The notes: generated from the sequence alone by a model not told the origin. Positions 35,048 to 44,856 are shown, counted from the first letter of the stretch. The stretch: DNA of 64,000 nt from Campylobacterales bacterium (GCA_026390075.1 JAPLGP010000029.1:1-64000); one strand, 5' to 3'. Program-made: numbers and translations.

Positions 35048-36481
35048 TTAAACTTGTTCCCAAAAAGTTCCCTGAGGCGTATCCATAATTGTAACTCCAC
35101 ATGCCAAGATTTCATCACGAATCTTATCCGAGGTTAGAAAATCTTTTACTTTTTTAGCTTCATCTCTTAAAATAATTAACTCAGTTATTTTTGCTTTAGT
35201 TTTTTCATCAATTCCACTTTGAAAATACTCAAAGGGATTTTTTACTCCAAAGCCTAAAATTTCCTCTATGTACGCCAAGTTTGAGAGTGTCGCAGTTTTT
35301 AGCTCTTTATGTTTTCCTGCTGTGTCTAGCGTTTCGTTGGCATGTGTAATCATCGCATCTATGAGAGCCAATGCGTTTGAGATATTCATATCATCACTTA
35401 AAGCTTTTAAAAGTTCTTCAGTAAAAAGAGTTTTTTCATTTTCAAAAGCAAGCCCAAAAAGGCGTTTTTTGAGTCTGTAAATTTTATCGAGGCGTTTTTT
35501 TGAAGCACTCAAATCCTCTTCATTAAAATTAAAATTACTTCTATAGTGTGTACTTAACAGATAAAATCTCAGCACTTCCCCATCATAAATTTTCAGAGCA
35601 TCTTTTAAGAAAAAACTATTTCCTAAACTTTTTGACATTTTTTCGCCATCAATATTTACAAAACCGTTGTGCATCCAGTAGTTTGCGAGTGTATGGTTTG
35701 TTCCACATCTTGTTTGTGCCGCTTCGTTTTCATGGTGAGGAAAAAGCAAATCTGCTCCGCCGCCGTGGATATCCACAGCAAACTTGGTACCCCAAGGGCA
35801 TTTGTCGCTTTGCTCGGGCACATGTTCCTTTATAAAGTGTTTTTCTATCATCGCAGAACATTCCACATGCCATCCTGGGCGACCTGCACCAAAAGGAGAA
35901 TCAAAAGTCAGAGTGCCATCTTTTACATTTTTCCATAGAGCAAAGTCAGCACTGTTTTTCTTGTGTGATGAGTTTTGGACACGGTTTATTTTGTCCTCTT
36001 CCTCTTGAACTCTTTTACTAAGGCTAAGATATTCGCTATCACTTGAAGTGTCAAAATAGACATCGCCATCCACCGTTTTATAAGCGTGATTTGAGTCGAT
36101 AAGCTTTTGAATGAGCGTAAACATAGCATCCAAACTCTCAGTTGCTTTTGGCTCTAAATCAGGTCGAGAAACGCCGATAGCTTCCATCTCTTTATGAAAA
36201 GCATTGGTATAAAACTCTGTAATCTCTTGAATAGTTTTGTTTTGCTCTTGTGCCTTTTTGATGATTTTATCGTCAATGTCGGTGATGTTTCGAGCGTAAG
36301 TGACAGCATAACCATTTGCTTTTAAGACACGAGTAAGTAAATCAAAAACCAAAGCACTCTTGGCATGACCTAAATGTGCATCATCATAAACAGTTGGTCC
36401 GCAAACATAAAGAGTTGCTTTGCCCTCATTTTGAGGAGTAAAAAGTCGTTTTGTTTTTTGTACTGAGTCGTATATATACAT
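35048..36481 (-). CDS. cysS: Cysteinyl-tRNA synthetase
   Basis: Charges tRNA-Cys. 477 residues, class I synthetase: HIGH as HLGH in GPTVYDDAHLGH, zinc ligands including Cys28 (YVCGPT) and the GWHVECSAM block, and KMSKS as GEKMSKSLGNS. Two motif copies: 35096-35105 near the C-terminus (Ala-Cys-Gly) and 35862-35871 in the conserved GWHVECS block, where the family's own conserved sequence happens to match the motif. Confidence 0.97.
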   Translation of the reverse strand: MYIYDSVQKTKRLFTPQNEGKATLYVCGPTVYDDAHLGHAKSALVFDLLTRVLKANGYAVTYARNITDIDDKIIKKAQEQNKTIQEITEFYTNAFHKEMEAIGVSRPDLEPKATESLDAMFTLIQKLIDSNHAYKTVDGDVYFDTSSDSEYLSLSKRVQEEEDKINRVQNSSHKKNSADFALWKNVKDGTLTFDSPFGAGRPGWHVECSAMIEKHFIKEHVPEQSDKCPWGTKFAVDIHGGGADLLFPHHENEAAQTRCGTNHTLANYWMHNGFVNIDGEKMSKSLGNSFFLKDALKIYDGEVLRFYLLSTHYRSNFNFNEEDLSASKKRLDKIYRLKKRLFGLAFENEKTLFTEELLKALSDDMNISNALALIDAMITHANETLDTAGKHKELKTATLSNLAYIEEILGFGVKNPFEYFQSGIDEKTKAKITELIILRDEAKKVKDFLTSDKIRDEILACGVTIMDTPQGTFWEQV

Positions 36482-36493
36482 GAATTATTTCCT

Positions 36494-36802
36494 TTAAAAA
36501 CCAGTTATCATAAAATCTATTGCTGAGATTATTTCATCTCTTTTATCTTCTACAGAACAGACAATTGAGCCTAGGTTGTTTGTTGCTATACCTGCAAGTT
36601 CGGCTGTGGACATGGTAACTTTTGAGCCGTTTATTTCAAACTGTGGGTTGAGTATTTTTGCGGGTTTCATGTTTAAAACCAGAGGCACAACTACTCTTGT
36701 GGATAAGTTTTTTAATATATCATTTTGAATGTCGAGTAAGAACGGTATCTCTTGATTTGTTCTTGTATTTAGGTTCTCATAAATATCAAATTGCGCCATC
36801 AA
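36494..36802 (-). CDS. ccdB: CcdB-family toxin (gyrase poison)
   Basis: A 102-residue protein aligning along its length with F-plasmid CcdB: QFDIYENLN at the N-terminus, FLLDIQNDIL, RVVVPLVL, an ELAGI block and a C-terminal IDFMITGF where CcdB ends INLMFWGI. CcdB traps DNA gyrase on DNA; the last residues are important for that, and the Trp of F CcdB is replaced here. Its ATG overlaps the ccdA stop by 4 bases. Confidence 0.87.
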   Translation of the reverse strand: MMAQFDIYENLNTRTNQEIPFLLDIQNDILKNLSTRVVVPLVLNMKPAKILNPQFEINGSKVTMSTAELAGIATNNLGSIVCSVEDKRDEIISAIDFMITGF

Positions 36803-37044
36803 AAACTTCTTATTTCATCGCTAAAAGTGCCATTTTTTGCAACTCTTTCGTTATAGCTGTGGATGGAACTTTTATTTTGAGACGCCCAGTTTTTCATCTC
36901 TTCTTCTTTAATAATCTCTATAAGTGTTTTTTCTAAGGAGTTAGAGATATTAATGTGAAGTTCTTTTGCTTTTTTGAGCAAATCAGAATTTATACTAAGA
37001 TTGGTCGCTCTTTTTTTGGCATGTGGATTATACAACGCTGTCAT
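36799..37044 (-). CDS. ccdA: CcdA-family antitoxin
   Basis: An 81-residue antitoxin: N-terminal ribbon-helix-helix DNA-binding part (RATNLSINSDLLKKAKEL) and a C-terminal toxin-binding tail with YNERVAKNGTFSDEIRSF, which matches the CcdA tail closely. It likely represses its own promoter. A motif copy (37018-37027) lies right after the start, coding Pro-His-Ala. The pair lies between murJ and cysS. Confidence 0.88.
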   Translation of the reverse strand: MTALYNPHAKKRATNLSINSDLLKKAKELHINISNSLEKTLIEIIKEEEMKNWASQNKSSIHSYNERVAKNGTFSDEIRSF

Positions 37045-37126
37045 TTACATCTCCTATGTGTATAAAGTATGTGTATGATTGTAGCACATTAAATCTTTTT
37101 TTAATTTACTAAAGAACTGTAATCGT

Positions 37127-38536
37127 TTATGAAACAAATTGAGCTAAAAAATCTTTAAAAATTATAAGTAAAATTGTAAATAAAATTGAACTTGCGACCA
37201 AATAAACAGCATATTTGTTTAAAAGTATATCAAAAAAGTTTTTTGCTCCAAATGCTTTGATTGTTAAAATAAAACTAACAAAACCGCTAATTGTACTTGC
37301 GAGAGCTAAGCCACTTGCTCCCATCGGTGTGACTAAAGAGATTGAAAAGAGCATATAAGCAAGAAGTGAAAAGGTTGAAATTTTTGCAGCACGCATTTGC
37401 ATCTCTTTTGCGTAAAGCCAGAGTAAAAGCAGTTTTTGAAGTCCAAAGGGGAGTAAGCCTACCATGTACATTTGTAAAACAAAAGTAGTAGTTTTTGTGT
37501 CTTCTTTAGTAAAAGCGCCTCTCTCAAACAAAAGCCAAGTTATTTCATGCGCTAAAATATATCCTAAAATAGTGCTTGCAGTGAGTAAAAATGCTAAAAA
37601 CCAAAAAGCTTTTTTCATGTAGCCAAGAGCTTTTTCTTCATCAGAATTTTTCAAAAATCTTGCTATTTTAGGAAAAAGAGCTATGGAAACTGCAATGGCA
37701 AAAATGGCTAAAGGAAGTTGAAAGATACGATTTGCATAGTAGAGATAACTGATAGAACCACTGACAAGAAATGAAGCGAAAAAAGTGTCTAAAAATCCAC
37801 TTATTTGTGCGGTGGAGTTTCCCCAAACGGCAGGAAAAAATTGTGAGCGAAATTTTTTACTCTCTTTTTTTATGATTTTTGATTTTACTCGGAGGTATTT
37901 AAAACCACCAAAAATAAGTTTGCATAAGCCAAGTTTGTAAATAGCGATGGCATGTGCAATAAGCTGTAAAATCCCCCCAATTACAACACCAAAACTAAGA
38001 TAATAGACTATTTCGTTTTGGCTTTTATGTTCAGAGAGATAAAGAGCTAAAATAAGTGAAATATTTAAGAGCGCTGTAGAAAAAGCGGATATCGCAAAAT
38101 GATGTTTATACTGTAGAAGAGTGCTTAAAAAGGTTACTATAAAAATAAGAGGAAGATACCAAAAATTTATAGCGACAAAAGGTGCGGCTAGTTCTATAGT
38201 CGTTTCATCAAATCCAACTGCTACAGCTTTTGTAGCTAAAGATGGCAAAAAATTTACAAGGAGTGTTATGATGAGTATGATAGATAAAAAATTTACAAAT
38301 ATATTGACTGAAAAAACAGATTTGTGCGATGAACGGGCAAAAGCTGGCATAAAAGATTGTGTAAAAGCACCCTCGGCAAAAACACGACGAAAAAGATTTG
38401 GTAACTTAAAAGCGATAAAAAAAATATCGCTATAAATGTTTGCTCCCAGAGCCGAAGCAGTCATTAAATCTCTTAGAAATCCCAATATTCTTGAAACTAA
38501 AATTCCAGAACTGTTGGTAAAAATAGCTTTAAACAT
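37127..38536 (-). CDS. murJ: Lipid II flippase MurJ
   Basis: A polytopic inner-membrane protein of 469 residues with about 13-14 hydrophobic helices, of the MOP/MviN family that moves lipid II to the periplasmic side for peptidoglycan synthesis. The start FTNSSGILVSRILGFLRD is the family's N-terminal signature, and the SDIFFIAFKLPNLFRRVFAEGAF block is diagnostic. No motif copy lies inside the gene. Confidence 0.96.
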   Translation of the reverse strand: MFKAIFTNSSGILVSRILGFLRDLMTASALGANIYSDIFFIAFKLPNLFRRVFAEGAFTQSFMPAFARSSHKSVFSVNIFVNFLSIILIITLLVNFLPSLATKAVAVGFDETTIELAAPFVAINFWYLPLIFIVTFLSTLLQYKHHFAISAFSTALLNISLILALYLSEHKSQNEIVYYLSFGVVIGGILQLIAHAIAIYKLGLCKLIFGGFKYLRVKSKIIKKESKKFRSQFFPAVWGNSTAQISGFLDTFFASFLVSGSISYLYYANRIFQLPLAIFAIAVSIALFPKIARFLKNSDEEKALGYMKKAFWFLAFLLTASTILGYILAHEITWLLFERGAFTKEDTKTTTFVLQMYMVGLLPFGLQKLLLLWLYAKEMQMRAAKISTFSLLAYMLFSISLVTPMGASGLALASTISGFVSFILTIKAFGAKNFFDILLNKYAVYLVASSILFTILLIIFKDFLAQFVS

Positions 38537-38633
38537 TTGAACTTCTTATTTTTTTACAAAATTTTAACAAATATTTAGTTAAAATGGAGACTCAAAAAAT
38601 TGAAAATTGAAAATTCGACAAGAAGGAAAGTGT

Positions 38634-40550
38634 ATGTCATTTTTTGGCTCGAGTGATAAGAGTGTAACAGCATCTAAAAAAATACGACCAATTGTTGTAC
38701 GCACTCAAAATGTTGCTAAAGAAATAATTGCACTCGCCAAAACGCATGATGAAAAAGTTGAAAATATAGATTTTAATATTTTTGAAGTTCAAACCTATGT
38801 AAGAACAAATGCAGACGCTAGAGAGAGTGAATGGGAAGAAATATCAGCAAATGAACTCTATGAACTCGATGAAAAAAAAGAATTTTTAAATCCAAATTTT
38901 CAAATTAAACAGATGTATGAGATTGAATTGTTTCACAAAGAGGATGAAGAAGAGGACATATATAAAGATTTTCATCTTGCAGTAGGTGCAAATGCCACAA
39001 AATGCAAGGTGTATTTAAGCATCAAGCAAGGCTCAAAAGTTCAATATAATCAAAATTTCACTAAAGACCTTCTTCTTATGATTAACAAAAGAAAAGTGCG
39101 TGCGGGTATATTAATAAATATTTTTGATGAAATGTTAAATGATGCGGTCTCTAAAATATCAGCGCATGTGAGAGTAGAAGAAAAAGTTGTTTATGATAAA
39201 TCTGAAACTATTCTTATTGCGCAGAGCTATGAACCTACGATAACGATAGATGATAATTTGATTTTGCATTACAATAAAGAACAAGAAAAAGTAGTTCAAG
39301 AGAATGATAAAATTGATTATTCTGCTAGAGGATTTATAAATAGTGTCATCAAAGAAGAATTACTCATAGAATATATAAAACCAAAGATGGGTAAACCGGG
39401 AAGAAATTGTCGTGGTGAATATATGGTACCACAAGAGCCTGTAGTTAAAAATGAACCTACTTTTACTTTTGATGACACTATAAGAGTTGTTGAAGATGCA
39501 GTAAGCACCAAATATATCGCGAATGTAAATGGCTATATTTCGCATGAAGGAAATAATTTCACTATAAAAAAAGAGATGGATGTTGCTACAATAGATTTTA
39601 AATCAACAGGTTCTATTTCGGCTGGTTTAAACTCCGATGTTACCATCAGTGTGAAAGAGGCAAACTCCGATAAAGATGCTATTGGCAATGGCATGGTCGT
39701 TGAAGTTACTGAAATAAATGTGGATGGAAATGTTGGTGCTGGTGCAAAAATAAATGCTATAAAAGCAGTTATTCAAGGTCAAACGCATACAGAATCTATG
39801 GTACGAGCGGAAAATTTAAGAATAAATATCCATAAGGGAGCTGCTTATGGAAAACAGGTTTATATAACAAGACTTGAACATGGTATTGTGGATTGTGATG
39901 AAGTTACGATTACACAGGCTACAGGCGGTAACATACGCGCTAAAGAGATTACGATTGAAATATGTACATCGCATGTGAAAGCAACAGCATCAAGATTGAT
40001 AGAGATAAAAAAACTTTTAGGTGGTGAAAATATTTTTACCATTGACCCACTTCTTAAAAAAGATGCAAGAGCTTCTTTAGATAAAAATAAACATGAAATA
40101 AATGAGCTTGAAATAGAATTAAGAGATATTAGAAAAGAGATACTCAAGTATGAACAACTTGTAGAAGAGAATGCGGCTGCTTTTAATGATGTTAAAAAAA
40201 GATTATTGCACTATAAAAAAAATGGTGTGAAGATGCCAGAATCTTTTGTCAAACAATATAAAAGCTTTACTTCAGTGCAAGAAACACTCTCTACTTTAAA
40301 AAAAGATTCTGAGAGTAAACAAGATAAACTTGCACTCCTAACTGTGGGTAAAACATTATTGCAAGAAAATATTTTTGATGCAAGAATTATAAATAGAAGT
40401 CCATGGACTGGATACAATGAACTCAGATTTAAGTTAGTAAATCCACCTATTGAACTAAAATATTTTCCAAAAGAGGGCTCAAAGGATAAAGTTTTTGGTC
40501 TTGTTGAGGTTTCAGATGGTGAGTTTGAGATACAGGTAATGGAACAATGA
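38634..40550 (+). CDS. FapA family (DUF342) protein
   Basis: A 638-residue DUF342 protein: an N-terminal helical/FapA part, a central right-handed beta-helix-like region rich in V/I/G/N (about 330-450, NVDGNVGAGAKINAIKA) and a C-terminal coiled coil (about 470-570) followed by a beta tail. I use the ATG at 38634 (GAAGGAAAG upstream), not 38607. Members are linked to cell-surface or morphology functions without a settled mechanism. It overlaps ruvA by 4 bases, so ruvA depends on it for transcription. Confidence 0.85.
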   Translation: MSFFGSSDKSVTASKKIRPIVVRTQNVAKEIIALAKTHDEKVENIDFNIFEVQTYVRTNADARESEWEEISANELYELDEKKEFLNPNFQIKQMYEIELFHKEDEEEDIYKDFHLAVGANATKCKVYLSIKQGSKVQYNQNFTKDLLLMINKRKVRAGILINIFDEMLNDAVSKISAHVRVEEKVVYDKSETILIAQSYEPTITIDDNLILHYNKEQEKVVQENDKIDYSARGFINSVIKEELLIEYIKPKMGKPGRNCRGEYMVPQEPVVKNEPTFTFDDTIRVVEDAVSTKYIANVNGYISHEGNNFTIKKEMDVATIDFKSTGSISAGLNSDVTISVKEANSDKDAIGNGMVVEVTEINVDGNVGAGAKINAIKAVIQGQTHTESMVRAENLRINIHKGAAYGKQVYITRLEHGIVDCDEVTITQATGGNIRAKEITIEICTSHVKATASRLIEIKKLLGGENIFTIDPLLKKDARASLDKNKHEINELEIELRDIRKEILKYEQLVEENAAAFNDVKKRLLHYKKNGVKMPESFVKQYKSFTSVQETLSTLKKDSESKQDKLALLTVGKTLLQENIFDARIINRSPWTGYNELRFKLVNPPIELKYFPKEGSKDKVFGLVEVSDGEFEIQVMEQ

Positions 40551-41110
40551 TTGTAGGTTTAAGAGGTGTTGTTGCGTATAAAGAACCAGCTTTTGTGCAT
40601 GTGGAAGTGAGTGGTGTTGTATATGAAGTTTTTATCTCTTTGCAGACATTTTCAGCACTTCCACATGCCGAGGTAAAACTTTTTACATCCCAAATCATTC
40701 GTGAAGATGCACACCTTTTGTTTGGATTTTTAGAGATGAGTGAAAAAAAACTCTTCGAGAGACTTATTAAGATAAATGGCGTTGGTCCAAAGGTTGCCAT
40801 CGCAATTTGTTCGACTTATACACCCTCTCAGTTCGCAGCGGCGATAAATGCAAAAGATATCAAAGCGATTCAAAAAGTCCCTGGAATAGGTCCAAAAAGT
40901 GCAGGGCGCATACTTGTTGAGCTCAATGGTTTTGATGAGGAGATGTTAAGTGTCTCTTCTCCTAAGACAAAATCTTTCAATGAAGCAAGTGAGGCACTTG
41001 AATCTTTAGGATTTACAAAAGCAAAAATACTCAAAGCTCTTAGCGCATGCAGTGGAAGTGACACCGCTGCACTTGTTAAAGAAGCACTAAAATTATTACA
41101 AACCATATAA
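40547..41110 (+). CDS. ruvA: Holliday junction DNA helicase subunit RuvA
   Basis: Binds four-way junctions and loads RuvB for branch migration. 187 residues: N-terminal OB fold (MIVGLRGVVAYK), two helix-hairpin-helix motifs (INGVGPKVA and VPGIGPKSAGRI) and the short C-terminal RuvB-binding domain (EALESLGFTKAKI). Motif copy at 40660-40669 (Pro-His-Ala) plus a near copy at 40600 in the opposite sense. Confidence 0.97.
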   Translation: MIVGLRGVVAYKEPAFVHVEVSGVVYEVFISLQTFSALPHAEVKLFTSQIIREDAHLLFGFLEMSEKKLFERLIKINGVGPKVAIAICSTYTPSQFAAAINAKDIKAIQKVPGIGPKSAGRILVELNGFDEEMLSVSSPKTKSFNEASEALESLGFTKAKILKALSACSGSDTAALVKEALKLLQTI

Positions 41111-41121
41111 GGATATAACTG

Positions 41122-42159
41122 TTGAAATTAACTATTTTATTTGGAGGTGCTAGTTACGAACACGAAATTAGCATCGTAAGTGCGATAACTCTCAAAGCAA
41201 AGTTATCTGGATTTGATTTAAGTTTCGTTTTTTGTGACCAAGACCACACTTTTTATTTTGTGCCCTCTTCAAAAATGAAGGCGACTACTTTTTCAAAAGG
41301 CGAACATAAAAAAATGCCAAAGTTGAGCCTTGAAAATGGTTGTTTTGCCCAAAAAACTATGTTTTCAACTGTGAAACATAAAGATTTAGTGATAAATCTT
41401 ATCCATGGTGGTGATGGCGAAGATGGAACTGTTCCTGCACTTTTAGACTTTTTTTCTATCAAATATATTGGTCCACGCGTGAATGCAAGTGTATTTTCGT
41501 ATGACAAAAGATATACGAAGTACCTCTGTGAAGCAAAAGGAATAAAAAGTGTTTCGTATGAAACTTTAAGTGCAAAAGAGCATAAAGATGTCACTTTGTC
41601 GTATCCAGTAATCATCAAACCTGCAAGTTTGGGTAGCTCTATCGGTGTGAGCATAGTACGAGATGAAAGTGAACTTGATTATGCGCTGGACAGTGCTTTT
41701 GAATTTGACAATAATGTACTCGTTGAGCCATTTATAGAGGGTGTAAAAGAGTATAACTTAGCTGGATTTATGGCAGATGGGAAGATGCATTTCTCCATAG
41801 TAGAAGAGCCTCAAAAAAATGAGTTTTTAGATTTTGAAAAAAAATATATGGATTTTTCAAGAAGTGAACAAGTTTTAAAAGCAGATATCAGTGAAGTGTT
41901 AGTGAGTAAACTCAGAACAAATTTTGAAAAAATTTATAGAGGTCTTTTTGAAGGTGCTCTGATTCGATGCGACTTTTTTGTTATAGATGGAGAGGTGTAT
42001 TTAAATGAGATAAACCCGATTCCAGGGTCTATGGCGAACTATCTTTTTGAAGATTTCAAAGGGTGCATTGAAGCGTTGTCAAAATCACTTCCACATGCCA
42101 AGAGAGCAAAAGTTTCTTACGAGTATATTCATTCAATTTCCAGTGCCAAAGGGAAATAA
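41122..42159 (+). CDS. ddl: D-alanine--D-alanine ligase
   Basis: Makes the D-Ala-D-Ala dipeptide of peptidoglycan. ATP-grasp fold of 345 residues: LFGGASYEHEIS at the N-terminus, KPASLGSSIGVS for ATP binding, and NEINPIPGSMA with metal ligands. TTG start at 41122 behind AAGGA, the only start consistent with the family N-terminus. Motif copy near the C-terminus (42090-42099). Its stop and the next ATG share one base. Confidence 0.97.
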   Translation: MKLTILFGGASYEHEISIVSAITLKAKLSGFDLSFVFCDQDHTFYFVPSSKMKATTFSKGEHKKMPKLSLENGCFAQKTMFSTVKHKDLVINLIHGGDGEDGTVPALLDFFSIKYIGPRVNASVFSYDKRYTKYLCEAKGIKSVSYETLSAKEHKDVTLSYPVIIKPASLGSSIGVSIVRDESELDYALDSAFEFDNNVLVEPFIEGVKEYNLAGFMADGKMHFSIVEEPQKNEFLDFEKKYMDFSRSEQVLKADISEVLVSKLRTNFEKIYRGLFEGALIRCDFFVIDGEVYLNEINPIPGSMANYLFEDFKGCIEALSKSLPHAKRAKVSYEYIHSISSAKGK

Positions 42160-42893
42160 TGGCTCTAAAGTCGATTCAATACAATCAACATACGCTCGAA
42201 ATAAGTTATGAAATTTTAAATCCACATGCCAAGGTTGACTTGATAATCTTGCATGGTTGGGGAAGTAACAAAAACTTGATGAAACAGGTTTTTTCGCCTT
42301 ATATGGATAGTTTTCGTCATATTTATATTGATTTACCAGGGTTTGGAAACAGCACTTGTAACACTCCACTTAAAACCGCGGACTATGCAAGAATAGTGGA
42401 GCTTCTCATGGTGCATATCAATGCCTCAAAAGATATTATTTTAGGGCATTCGTTTGGTGGGAAAGTGGCACTTTTGCTTGAGCCGAGAGTTTTGGTTCTT
42501 GTTGCGAGTGCAGGGATTTATGTAAAAAAATCTTTCAAAGTCCAAGCAAAAATCGCACTTTTTAAACTCCTTAAACTCTCTGGATTTACCATGCTTAGAA
42601 ACTTTTTTGTTGCAGAAGATGCAAAAAGTTTAAGTGAACCGATGTATCAAACTTTTAAAAATGTTGTCAATGAAGATTTTAAAAATGAATTTGCGGGTTT
42701 TGAAGGAAAAGCACTTCTGTGTTGGGGAAAATCTGACACGGCAACGCCTCTTAGTTCTGCAAAAAAGATAGATAAACTTATCAAAGACTCTTCGTTAGCA
42801 GTGTATGAGGGTGACCACTACTTTTTTATGAAAAATGCAGAGGATATTTCTAAAAAAATAGAAACAACATTTTTAAAAACTTTGGAGCATTAA
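42159..42893 (+). CDS. Alpha/beta hydrolase
   Basis: A 244-residue alpha/beta hydrolase with HGWGSNK (oxyanion loop), nucleophile elbow GHSFGGK (Ser), Asp in a WGKSDTATP block and His in EGDHYFFM. Substrate unknown. It sits between ddl and murF with 1-base overlap and 1-base gap; a hydrolase in this position is also what I recall in Campylobacter, so a link to the cell wall is possible. Motif copy near the N-terminus (42221-42230, Pro-His-Ala). Confidence 0.88.
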   Translation: MALKSIQYNQHTLEISYEILNPHAKVDLIILHGWGSNKNLMKQVFSPYMDSFRHIYIDLPGFGNSTCNTPLKTADYARIVELLMVHINASKDIILGHSFGGKVALLLEPRVLVLVASAGIYVKKSFKVQAKIALFKLLKLSGFTMLRNFFVAEDAKSLSEPMYQTFKNVVNEDFKNEFAGFEGKALLCWGKSDTATPLSSAKKIDKLIKDSSLAVYEGDHYFFMKNAEDISKKIETTFLKTLEH

Positions 42894-42894
42894 G

Positions 42895-44340
42895 ATGCAA
42901 GAATATGAAATTTTAATCGCGTTTATTACAAATGTTCTTTTTGTTATGGTTTTGGGTTGGTATTTAATCACAAATCTTCAATGGTATGACTATAAACTCT
43001 CGCGTGTGCTACTCAAACATCACAAGCCACAGTGGCATTTTTTTTACTTTTTTATCCCTTTTATAGCCTATTACACGATGGGACAATTTTTTGTTATTTT
43101 CTTTTATCTCGCTCTTCTACCAGCTATGTTTCTTTGGCATAGAAAACTCGATAAAAAGCTTGTTTTAACATGGCGAGTGAAAAGATTTCTCATTCTTTTA
43201 ATCTCTTTGGTACTTTTTTTCGATGTGCTTTGTACACTCAAGTCGGCATGTGGAATTTATGGTGTATTTATGCCTTTAGCTTTAGCGTATATCTTGAGTA
43301 CGATGGTGGAAAAGTTTCTTTTTATGGTCTATAAAAAAGAGGCAAAAAAGAAACTCTTTGAGATGAAAAACTTGCAAATCATCTGTATAACGGGAAGTTA
43401 CGGAAAGACAAGTATTAAAAATTTTGTTGCGCAGATTTTGGCTAAAAAATACAAAGTTTATGCAACACCGCGAAGTGTTAATACGCTTGGCGGAATTATG
43501 GGTGACATAAACAACGCACTTCCAGCAGATAGTGAGATGTATATTTGTGAAGCGGGAGCGAGAGAAATGGGCGATATTTATGATATTACTACATTTATCG
43601 AACCTCAAACGGTGGTTGTTGGTAAAGTCGGCGCGGCGCATATCGAGTACTTTAAATCGTTACAAAATATCATAGCAACAAAGCTTGAAATCATGCAATC
43701 GCCTCGTTTAGAGAGAGCCTTTATCCATACCTCTGTAACCAACGAACCACATGCCAAAGTTACATTTTTTGGGGATGATATAATAAATCCACATGCCACA
43801 CTTGATGGAGTAGATTTTGATTTGAAAATTGATGATGAAGTTTTATCTCTGCATACAGATATTTTAGGTGAATTTCAAAGTATGAACATCGCTGTAGCGG
43901 TGAGAATCGCTAAAAAATTTGGCATGAGTAATGAAGAGATAATCAAAGCTGTAAAAGAGTTAAAACCCGTAGAACACAGACTCCAAATGATAAAAGCTGG
44001 TGGAAAAATCATAATAGATGATGGCTACAACGGAAACATTGACGGAATGCTCGAAGGTGTACGACTCTGCTCACTTCATGATGGACGCAAAGTCATCGTA
44101 ACACCAGGTTTAGTTGAGAGTTCTGATGCGTTAAATCTAAAACTGATAGAAGCCATAAATAAAGTTTTTGACATCGTTATAGTGACAGGAAGTCTTAATG
44201 CAAAACTCTTTGAGAAAAATTTGGATGTAAAAACAAAAATAATGCTAAGTGATAAATCAAAACTTGTAGATGTATTGGCAGAGCAAACGAAGGCTGGAGA
44301 TATCATTTTGTTCGCAAATGATGCACCGAATTTTATTTGA
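42895..44340 (+). CDS. murF: UDP-N-acetylmuramoyl-tripeptide--D-alanyl-D-alanine ligase
   Basis: Adds D-Ala-D-Ala to UDP-MurNAc-tripeptide. The Mur ligase ATP loop is GSYGKTS (about residue 166), followed by TPRSVNTLGG and DDGYNGN. Unlike E. coli MurF, the N-terminal about 150 residues carry several hydrophobic helices, a form seen in Campylobacterota, so the enzyme is probably membrane-associated. Motif copies at 43245-43254 and 43788-43797; a core-only copy at 43747. Confidence 0.93.
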   Translation: MQEYEILIAFITNVLFVMVLGWYLITNLQWYDYKLSRVLLKHHKPQWHFFYFFIPFIAYYTMGQFFVIFFYLALLPAMFLWHRKLDKKLVLTWRVKRFLILLISLVLFFDVLCTLKSACGIYGVFMPLALAYILSTMVEKFLFMVYKKEAKKKLFEMKNLQIICITGSYGKTSIKNFVAQILAKKYKVYATPRSVNTLGGIMGDINNALPADSEMYICEAGAREMGDIYDITTFIEPQTVVVGKVGAAHIEYFKSLQNIIATKLEIMQSPRLERAFIHTSVTNEPHAKVTFFGDDIINPHATLDGVDFDLKIDDEVLSLHTDILGEFQSMNIAVAVRIAKKFGMSNEEIIKAVKELKPVEHRLQMIKAGGKIIIDDGYNGNIDGMLEGVRLCSLHDGRKVIVTPGLVESSDALNLKLIEAINKVFDIVIVTGSLNAKLFEKNLDVKTKIMLSDKSKLVDVLAEQTKAGDIILFANDAPNFI

Positions 44341-44364
44341 TGAAATCAATAATAGGTTGATATT

Positions 44365-44856
44365 ATGAAAGACATTTTATACGCACCATGGAGAGATGAG
44401 TATATTGCTGGGCATGAATACGATGGGTGTGTTTTTTGTCATATAAGTTCACACGCACAAGAGGATGAGGAGTTGCAGGTGCTTTATCGAGATGAGCACT
44501 GTTTTATTGTTATGAACCGATACCCTTATACTCCGGGGCATTTTATGATAATTCCACATGCCCATACTGATAAACTTGAAACGCTCAATTCTGCTGTTTG
44601 GTTGCACATGAGTGTATTGGCTCAAAAATGTGTACGGCTTTTAAAAGAGGGGTTTCATGCTCAGGGTGTAAATATAGGAATGAACCTTGGAGCTGCCGCT
44701 GGAGCAGGGATAGCGGAACATATCCACATGCATTTAGTCCCTCGTTATAACAGAGATACAAATTTTCTAACTTCTATTGCTCAAAATAGGGTTTATTCCA
44801 CAGATTTTTTTAAAATATACAAAAAACTTCAAGCTTTAATTCCTAAATATTTATAG
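44365..44856 (+). CDS. HIT family hydrolase
   Basis: A 163-residue histidine-triad protein; catalytic HIHMH followed by LVPR, with an N-terminal CVFC zinc-type pair. HIT proteins hydrolyse nucleoside phosphoramidates or dinucleoside polyphosphates. It follows murF by 24 bases. Motif copy at 44553-44562 codes Pro-His-Ala in the conserved IPHAHT segment. Confidence 0.93.
   Translation: MKDILYAPWRDEYIAGHEYDGCVFCHISSHAQEDEELQVLYRDEHCFIVMNRYPYTPGHFMIIPHAHTDKLETLNSAVWLHMSVLAQKCVRLLKEGFHAQGVNIGMNLGAAAGAGIAEHIHMHLVPRYNRDTNFLTSIAQNRVYSTDFFKIYKKLQALIPKYL

Noticed and set aside
35548-36008. Three overlapping plus-strand frames of 74-95 codons
   Set aside because: All lie opposite conserved cysS sequence (GWHVECS and nearby), so they are antisense shadows.
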